Shown: piece after piece, positions 58,816 through 64,000 of the stretch | Layout: each line of letters begins with the position of its first letter | Position numbering within the stretch: the stretch's first letter is position 1 | From: Mycobacterium angelicum | GTDB lineage: Bacteria; Actinomycetota; Actinomycetes; Mycobacteriales; Mycobacteriaceae | Reading direction: 5' to 3' | DNA: 64,000 bases | Assembly: GCF_002086155.1 (NCBI RefSeq) | Contig: NZ_MVHE01000002.1 | Location: 186,001-250,000, forward strand | Program-made: the position numbers and the translations under genes | The notes under the pieces: generated by a model | Seen by the model: the letters and a program-made list of their open reading frames with translations, nothing else | The model's database searches: none | Told to the model about the DNA's origin: nothing

Positions 58816-59948
58816 CGGGACCGGCTGCGACGGCCGAATCCGCGCTGGCCCAACACATCAGCGCGGTGTCGCTCATCGATCAGCACGTGCACGGCTGCTG
58901 GTTGACGCCGGGGGACCGGCGGCGCTTCGAGAACGCGCTCAACGAGGCCAACACCGAGCCGCTTGCCGAATTCGATTCCGGCTTCGACTCGCAGCTGGGC
59001 TTCGCGGTGCGCAATCATTGCAGCCAGGTCCTGGGATTGCCCAGACACACTGATCCGCAAGACTATTGGCAACGCCGCAGCCAGTTCAGCGAGGTCGAGT
59101 TGGCCCGGCTGTTCCTCCGTGCCGCCGGTGTGTCGAGGTGGCTGTTCGATACCGGAATCGCTGGCGACACAACCGATCTCGCCACATTGCGCGATCTGTC
59201 CGGAAGCCGGGCCGCGGAGGTGGTCCGGCTCGAGCAGGTCGCCGAGCAGGCCGCGCAGGCACCGGGCGACTACGTCACCGCATTCGATGCAATCCTGCGC
59301 CGGCGCATGGTCACCGCGGTCGGTACCAAGTCGATCCTGGCCTACCGGGGCGGGTTCGAGGGCGATCTGACCGAACCGCCGGCGGCGCAAGTCGCCGAGG
59401 CGGCCCAGCGCTGGCGCGACGACGGCGGCACCCGGCTGCGCGACCGGGTGCTGCTGCGTTTCGGGTTGCATCAGGCGCTGCGGCTGGGCAAGCCACTGCA
59501 GTTGCATGTCGGGTTCGGCGACCGGGACTGCGATCTGCACCGGACCAACCCGCTGTTGCTGCTCGATTTTCTGCGGCAATCCGGGGATACCCCGATCGTG
59601 CTGCTGCACTGCTATCCCTACGAGCGCGAAGCCGGCTACCTTGCGCAGGCGTTCAACAACGTCTACGTCGACTGCGGGTTGAGCGTGAACCACCTCGGAG
59701 CACGGGCACCGGCGTTTTTGGCCAGGCTGCTCGAGCTGGCCCCGTTCCGCAAGATCGTGTACTCCTCGGACGGGTTCGGCCCGGCCGAACTGCACTATCT
59801 CGGTGCGGCATTGTGGCGCAACGGTATTCATCGTGTGCTTGGCGAGTTTGTGGCCAGTGGCGACTGGAGTGAAGGCGACGCCATTCGGGTGGTCGATCTG
59901 ATCGCCCACGACAATGCCGCCCGCATTTACGCGTTTGACTCCGGGTAA
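58812..59948 (+). CDS. Amidohydrolase family protein (FluG N-domain-like)
   Basis: 378 residues, Rv1879 counterpart. Amidohydrolase 2 barrel: metal site SLIDQHVHGCWL (HxH), LQLHVGFGDRDCDL, VLLHCYPYEREAGYLAQ and the terminal Asp in YSSDGFGPAE. It starts with GTG overlapping the glnA3 stop by four bases (GTGA). In fungal FluG an amidohydrolase of this type is fused to a glutamine synthetase-like domain, so the pair here is the split form. A role in breaking down gamma-glutamyl amines is inferred. Confidence 0.9.
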   Translation: MTGPAATAESALAQHISAVSLIDQHVHGCWLTPGDRRRFENALNEANTEPLAEFDSGFDSQLGFAVRNHCSQVLGLPRHTDPQDYWQRRSQFSEVELARLFLRAAGVSRWLFDTGIAGDTTDLATLRDLSGSRAAEVVRLEQVAEQAAQAPGDYVTAFDAILRRRMVTAVGTKSILAYRGGFEGDLTEPPAAQVAEAAQRWRDDGGTRLRDRVLLRFGLHQALRLGKPLQLHVGFGDRDCDLHRTNPLLLLDFLRQSGDTPIVLLHCYPYEREAGYLAQAFNNVYVDCGLSVNHLGARAPAFLARLLELAPFRKIVYSSDGFGPAELHYLGAALWRNGIHRVLGEFVASGDWSEGDAIRVVDLIAHDNAARIYAFDSG

Positions 59949-59969
59949 CACCGGGGTATATAGGCGGTT

Positions 59970-60803
59970 ATGGGAGCCCTCGGGGATGCCTTGAACTGGG
60001 CGCGGACGCAGGTCGTCTCGCGAGTGCCCAAGGCTGACCTCGACCAGCGGGACCCTGACTACATCCGCGACCAGCTGCCCGGCACCTGGCTACTGGCGTC
60101 ACTGTACTTCCGGGCCGATGTGCGAGGCATGGACCGAATTCCGGCCGAGGGCCCGGTGCTGCTGGTCGGCAACCACAGCGGCGGCAACGTGCCACCCGAC
60201 ACGTTCGTGTTCACCCTGGCGTTCTGTTCGTACTTCGGGGTCGAGCGGCCCTTCTATCAATTGGCCCACAACCTGGTGGTGTCGGCGCCGCCGCTGGGCT
60301 GGCTGCGCAAGTTCGGCACCGTCGCGGCCAACCACGAAAACGCCCGGCTCGCATTGGATTCCGGGGCCGCGCTGCTGGTCTATCCCGGCGGCGACTACGA
60401 AGTCTTCCGCCCGTCCTGGGAGCGCCACCAGGTCGACTTCGGCGGGCGCAAGGGATACGTGCGCCTGGCCCGCGACGCCGGTGTCCCGATCGTGCCGGTG
60501 GCCAGCGTCGGCGGCCAGGAGAGCGCGCTGTTCCTGAACCGCGGGCAATGGCTGGCCAAGCTGCTGATGGCCGACAAGCTGCTCCGGCTCAAGAGCATCC
60601 CGATCTCGCTGGCCTTGCCGTGGGGTCTCAACATCAGCGACCTGGCCGGTCACATACCGCTGCCCACCAAGATCGTGATCGAAGTGCAGGACCCCATCGA
60701 GGTCGACGGGGATGATCAGGCGGTGCACGACAAGGTGATGGAAAGTCTGCAGGGCGGCGTCGACCGTCTGGCCGCCGAACGGCGATTCCCGGTGATCGGC
60801 TGA
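59970..60803 (+). CDS. Lysophospholipid/diacylglycerol acyltransferase-like protein
   Basis: 277 residues. PlsC-type fold with acceptor motif GNHSGGNVPPD (His and Asp of the catalytic dyad), then YPGGDYEVFRPS and GVPIVPVASVGGQES, typical of the MGAT/DGAT-like branch. Esterifies a lipid acceptor with acyl-CoA at the membrane. Coupled to the SRPBCC gene by a one-base overlap. Confidence 0.9.
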   Translation: MGALGDALNWARTQVVSRVPKADLDQRDPDYIRDQLPGTWLLASLYFRADVRGMDRIPAEGPVLLVGNHSGGNVPPDTFVFTLAFCSYFGVERPFYQLAHNLVVSAPPLGWLRKFGTVAANHENARLALDSGAALLVYPGGDYEVFRPSWERHQVDFGGRKGYVRLARDAGVPIVPVASVGGQESALFLNRGQWLAKLLMADKLLRLKSIPISLALPWGLNISDLAGHIPLPTKIVIEVQDPIEVDGDDQAVHDKVMESLQGGVDRLAAERRFPVIG

Positions 60804-61237
60804 TGCGCGTCGAACGCCGGTGCGTGATCCACGCCGACCGCGACGCGGTCTGGAAAATCGTCAGCGACCCAGACTGCTATCCGTCGTTCATGACCAATTT
60901 GGAACGCTGGGAGAGCGCAAACGACCAGGCCACCGGCGTTGGTGCCCGATACACCGTGCACTGGAAGATCGGCTCGGTCCCCGTCGGCGGCCTGATCGAG
61001 GTGGTGGAGTTCGACGAGGGCCGGGACCTGGCCTGGGTGGGCATCACCGGTGTCACGCTGCGCGGCCGGATCAGGTTGCGCGACGCCGCCGACGGCCGGA
61101 CGAAGGCGACCTTCCGGCTGTCGTATCAGGCGCCCGGCGGGATATTCGGATACATCGCCGATCGGATCGCGGTTCGTCAGGTGGGACGCAACCTGGCCGA
61201 CACCTTGAAATGCCTTAAGCGACTTGCCGAATCATGA
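60803..61237 (+). CDS. SRPBCC/START-like lipid-binding protein
   Basis: 144 residues. Polyketide cyclase/coenzyme Q-binding type fold: VERRCVIHADRDAVWKIVSD, YPSFMTNLERWES, and a long C-terminal helix. Such proteins bind hydrophobic ligands. The start overlaps the acyltransferase stop by one base (TGATG), suggesting a shared lipid role. Confidence 0.88.
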   Translation: MRVERRCVIHADRDAVWKIVSDPDCYPSFMTNLERWESANDQATGVGARYTVHWKIGSVPVGGLIEVVEFDEGRDLAWVGITGVTLRGRIRLRDAADGRTKATFRLSYQAPGGIFGYIADRIAVRQVGRNLADTLKCLKRLAES

Positions 61238-61248
61238 CCGCTTCACCT

Positions 61249-62619
61249 TCACCCCTTTAGCGGCACGAAGCGCCGCAGCTTTCCGCTGGCCTGGTGCCGC
61301 TGCAAGCTGTCGGCCACTTGGATATTGATCGTCGGATTCGCCAACCCGTAGCGGCGCAGCGCGGCGATCAGCGACGCGGTCAATGCCTCCAGTCCTGGGC
61401 TGCCGACGACTACGATGTCGGCTCCGGTCGCGGTCTGGGTGACCTGGTATTCCGATATCCGCGGATTGGTACCCAGTACGTGACGAAAAGCGAGGGCGGG
61501 CACCGTCGTTTCCCCGTAGCCGAAGTCGTCGTCGCGGCGTCCGCCGATATCGGCGATCCGGATAAAGGAACTGCCGCACGCGCAGCCGCCCTCCAGCGGC
61601 AGGACTTGGTCGCCGAGGTCGTACCGGATGAACGGAAACGTCCGGTTGGCCAGCCCGGTGGCCAGCGTCCTCGCGGCTGGCTCACCGGGGCCCACCGGTC
61701 TGCCGTTGTCGTCTACACGTTCCAGGACGACCTCGTCCTCGCACACATGCAGTCCGTCGCCATACCCGCAGCCGACGGCCTGCACTCCGATTTCCGTTGA
61801 GCCCCAGAGGTTGTGGATGATCGGATGCCACGCGTCGGTTATGGCGGTGCGGTCCTCGTCCAGTAGCGGCTCAGAGTTCGTGCTCACCCGCACCGGGGTG
61901 ATGCGAAGATCGCCGGCCTGCTGCGCGCGGGCCAGCCGGCCGATCACCGTCGGGTAGCCCACCAAATGGGTCGGCTGGGCGGCCGACACCGCAGCGAGCA
62001 CTTCGCCGAACGGTGCACCGGCGCCGATCACCACGGTCTGCATGTTCGGGACGGTCGGCACGTCGAATAAGGGCGTGCTGGCATGCGGAGGCACACCGGC
62101 CGAAAGCACGGCCAACCGTACGGGGTCGGATGCCGGGCTGCGGCGCTCGTCGCGCGTCTGCGTCCGCCAGGCCAGGCAGGCCGCCGAAATGTAGAAGTGC
62201 CAGTCCCACACGTAGACACCGCGCACCCCGCTGGAACCGCCCGAGCTGAACACCTGATGGTCGCCTTCGGTGTATGAAAACCATTGCTGCTCAGCAAGAA
62301 TGCGCTCGGCGCCGGCGCGGTCGAGATCCGTGCGGGTGACGATGGCGTCCCACTGTTGCTGGGCGTCCTGCTTGGTCATCATCGGTAGCGAGGCCAGATC
62401 GGCGATCGACGCGCGCGCCGGGTCGAGGCCGCGCAACCGCCGGGCGTGAAATGGCGAGCGTTGCTTGGCGTAGCCGAGAAAGGCCCGCAGGCGGTGGTTT
62501 TGGTAATCCTCGATCTGTTGGCGCGACCAATCCAGTCGGGTCAGGTGATCTTTGAGAGCGGCCTGGACCGCATCGAGGTGCGCTGCCCGCATCCGCTCAT
62601 AGGCCGCCTGTGGCGTCAC
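61249..62619 (-). CDS. PaaK/CapK-type adenylate-forming ligase
   Basis: About 456 residues. Adenylate-forming domain: FSSGGSSGVRGVYVWD (phosphate loop), LWGSTEIGVQ, FIRYDLGDQVLPLEGGCACG (with clustered Cys as in PaaK relatives) and the C-terminal Lys in SGKLRRFVP. Likely activates a carboxylic acid, perhaps for CoA transfer; the substrate is unknown. GTG 62619 is preferred; ATG 62592 is possible and the longer upstream frame is not credible. It converges on the SRPBCC gene. Confidence 0.87.
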   Translation of the reverse strand: MTPQAAYERMRAAHLDAVQAALKDHLTRLDWSRQQIEDYQNHRLRAFLGYAKQRSPFHARRLRGLDPARASIADLASLPMMTKQDAQQQWDAIVTRTDLDRAGAERILAEQQWFSYTEGDHQVFSSGGSSGVRGVYVWDWHFYISAACLAWRTQTRDERRSPASDPVRLAVLSAGVPPHASTPLFDVPTVPNMQTVVIGAGAPFGEVLAAVSAAQPTHLVGYPTVIGRLARAQQAGDLRITPVRVSTNSEPLLDEDRTAITDAWHPIIHNLWGSTEIGVQAVGCGYGDGLHVCEDEVVLERVDDNGRPVGPGEPAARTLATGLANRTFPFIRYDLGDQVLPLEGGCACGSSFIRIADIGGRRDDDFGYGETTVPALAFRHVLGTNPRISEYQVTQTATGADIVVVGSPGLEALTASLIAALRRYGLANPTINIQVADSLQRHQASGKLRRFVPLKG

Positions 62620-62837
62620 GGCTACGAGTTTGACACGTAACCTTCCAGCATGTTGGACCTGTGCACCTGGTCGCCCGTTTCCTGTTGACCGGCGGTCAAG
62701 ATGAGCAACCGCAACATCAGGATTTTTCAGTGGAATGCCAGCAGGCACAGCCATTTACGTGGAATGCCTTCCCATACCGTAAATCGTTACCCGGTTAGGC
62801 CCGGTTAATACGGGTGGATGTGCAGTCGGTCCTCTCG

Positions 62838-63464
62838 TCACGCCCTGAGGATCATCGGGAACGGACTGCGGTCATCGGGCAGATCACGCGGAAAGCAGGT
62901 AGAGACTCCGCCGAGGGTAGGAGGGTAGTCCGGCCGGGACGTCGATTCGATGCTCAGGCTGTATCCGTCAGGGGCGTAACCAAAGCGGTTGGGCTTGTAG
63001 AAGCCGTCTCGTTCGTAGACGTGCCAGCCCCAGCTCTTCCAGGTTTCACCGGCTTTGGCAACGAGGGCGGCGAAATCGGTGCCGGGTGGAGGCTTGAGGT
63101 CACCGACCGTGGAGAACTCTATCGGTGGTGTGCCGCTGACGACGTCTTTGCATGGGGTCGTTTTGGTGGCGCCGCTGTAGCGGGTGGCGTCAAGGGTGGT
63201 TCCCGGGGGGAGCGCCTGCAAGGTCTTTTTGAGGTAGCCGATTACCGTATCTTGGGCCTGCTGTTGGCTTTTGGGGATGACGGGTTGCAGCCTCCATCCC
63301 GGTGGCGGTGGTGGTGCTGATTCCATGGGCGGTCCTCCAAGGGGGGTAGCGCCAGTCGGCGTCGGCGGCCCGAGCGGGTTGCTGTGACTGCAGGCACCGA
63401 CGAACACGACCATCAAGAGAGCACCGAAAATGCGCGCTCCCGGTCGCTGACTGACTTCGTTCAT
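62838..63464 (-). CDS. Putative lipoprotein (downstream paralogue)
   Basis: 208 residues. N-terminal signal with lipobox VGAC (FVGACSHSNP), a Pro-rich linker, and a mycobacteria-type domain with one Cys pair (TTPCKDVVSG, STCFPRDLPDD) and the conserved WKSWGWHVYERDGFYKPNRF. Function unknown; expected on the outer membrane face of the cytoplasmic membrane. A near-identical partial paralogue lies upstream at the window edge. The two share DNA almost exactly at their 3' ends. Confidence 0.88.
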   Translation of the reverse strand: MNEVSQRPGARIFGALLMVVFVGACSHSNPLGPPTPTGATPLGGPPMESAPPPPPGWRLQPVIPKSQQQAQDTVIGYLKKTLQALPPGTTLDATRYSGATKTTPCKDVVSGTPPIEFSTVGDLKPPPGTDFAALVAKAGETWKSWGWHVYERDGFYKPNRFGYAPDGYSLSIESTSRPDYPPTLGGVSTCFPRDLPDDRSPFPMILRA

Positions 63465-63483
63465 TGGTGCGTGCCGTCCTCCA

Positions 63484-63636
63484 TCATTTGGGGATGGGCT
63501 GGGGAGGCGGAACGCCGGCGATGACGGCGCCCATGTTCCGTAGTGCCGGGTTGTCGTAGTCCCAGTAGCTGCTGTGCGCTGCGACGCTTGGGGATAGCCC
63601 GAGCGGGTCGCCGCTGGGGCCTGCTGCTGCAAACAT
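63484..63636 (-). pseudogene. 3' remnant of a DUF1023-type alpha/beta hydrolase
   Basis: About 50 codons ending AAHSSYWDYDNPALRNMGAV, typical of the C terminus of mycobacterial DUF1023 hydrolases (TPR-repeat-like family linked to PE/PPE processing). It has no 5' part: the upstream sequence joins directly to the tail of the duplicated lipoprotein gene after CTGCACAT. It appears to be a by-product of the tandem duplication. Confidence 0.55.
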
Positions 63637-63654
63637 GTGCAGTCGGTCCTCTCG

Positions 63655-64000
63655 TCACGCCCTGAGGATCATCGGGAACGGACTGCGGTCATCAGGCAGA
63701 TCACGCGGAAAGCACGGCGAAATGCCTTGAAGGCCGGGGGGATAGTCGGGCTTGTACCGCGCGATGATCTGCAGGACGTAACCGTCCGGTGAGTACCCAA
63801 AGCGGTTCGGTTTGTAGAAGGCGTCCCGTTCGTAGACGTACCAGCCCCAGCTTTTCCAGATGTCGCCAGCTTTGGCGACGATGCTGTTCGTGTCGGTGCC
63901 CGGCGGAAGTGTCATGTCGCCGTTGGTTGCTAATTCCATCGGCGAGTTGGCGACATCCTTGCACGGGGCGACGGTGGCACCGCTGCTGTAACGGCTGGCG
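63655..64000 (-). CDS. Putative lipoprotein (upstream paralogue, cut by the window edge)
   Basis: Partial: the 3' end of about 115 codons is present; the start lies beyond 64000. It contains the Cys in VAPCKDVANSPMELATNGD and WKSWGWYVYERDAFYKPNRF, and ends exactly like its neighbour (CFPRDLPDDRSPFPMILRA). It is a tandem paralogue of the gene at 62838-63464. Confidence 0.85.
   Translation of the reverse strand, partial: ASRYSSGATVAPCKDVANSPMELATNGDMTLPPGTDTNSIVAKAGDIWKSWGWYVYERDAFYKPNRFGYSPDGYVLQIIARYKPDYPPGLQGISPCFPRDLPDDRSPFPMILRA

Larger units (their letters stand above)
62817..63720. repeat. Tandem segmental duplication covering the lipoprotein genes
   Basis: The stretch from the lipoprotein stop to CTGCACAT occurs twice with nearly identical DNA (about 62816-62900 and 63634-63718). 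The copies are about 818 bases apart. The unit appears to be hydrolase 3' end plus lipoprotein gene, so an unequal exchange made a second lipoprotein gene. Confidence 0.7.

Overview
The window is about 66% GC chromosomal DNA of a non-tuberculous Mycobacterium related to M. tuberculosis. Its gene order follows the M. tuberculosis block from glcB (Rv1837c) to Rv1879. Markers are PPE proteins, apa, ndh, the urease operon, bfrA and blaI. It also carries genes that M. tuberculosis lacks here: a ureohydrolase, an amino-acid permease, two PPE genes, a phosphoketolase, Lon and a GH13 enzyme. These comparisons are from memory, not from a search.

Layout. 0.1-10.2 kb: glcB, two CNNM/CBS membrane proteins, guaB1, gnd1, an M56 peptidase with BlaI, an iron-responsive sRNA (MrsI) and a thioesterase. 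10.2-21.2 kb: an accessory nitrogen block. On the minus strand lie a ureohydrolase behind a guanidine-III riboswitch, two PPE genes and an APC permease; divergently on the plus strand lies ureABCFGD. 21.2-31.3 kb: ndh, modABC, apa, adhA and smaller genes. 31.4-35.8 kb: a 62-bp tandem repeat, phosphoketolase, an SDR, a GNAT and a frameshifted VOC gene. 35.8-45.4 kb: a CoA-transferase/thiolase/multidomain trio facing a five-gene minus-strand run. 45.4-53.8 kb: a secreted protein, Lon, lldD2, GH13 and small enzymes. 53.8-64 kb: bfd and bfrA around two IdeR boxes, an MFS pump, a frameshifted glnA3 with an amidohydrolase, lipid genes, and a duplicated lipoprotein cut by the window edge.

The most notable system is the guanidine locus. 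A guanidine-III riboswitch in the leader of the ureohydrolase argues that the enzyme is a guanidine hydrolase rather than an agmatinase. Its product urea would feed the adjacent urease, giving complete release of guanidine nitrogen. The downstream PPE pair and APC permease are candidates for envelope passage and membrane transport.

A second coherent theme is iron. The MrsI sRNA with an IdeR-like box, and its known target bfrA with two strong IdeR boxes and divergent bfd, are both present. Three separate loci (VOC gene, a small hypothetical, glnA3) each look one base short, so base-level accuracy or real decay at those sites should be kept in mind.
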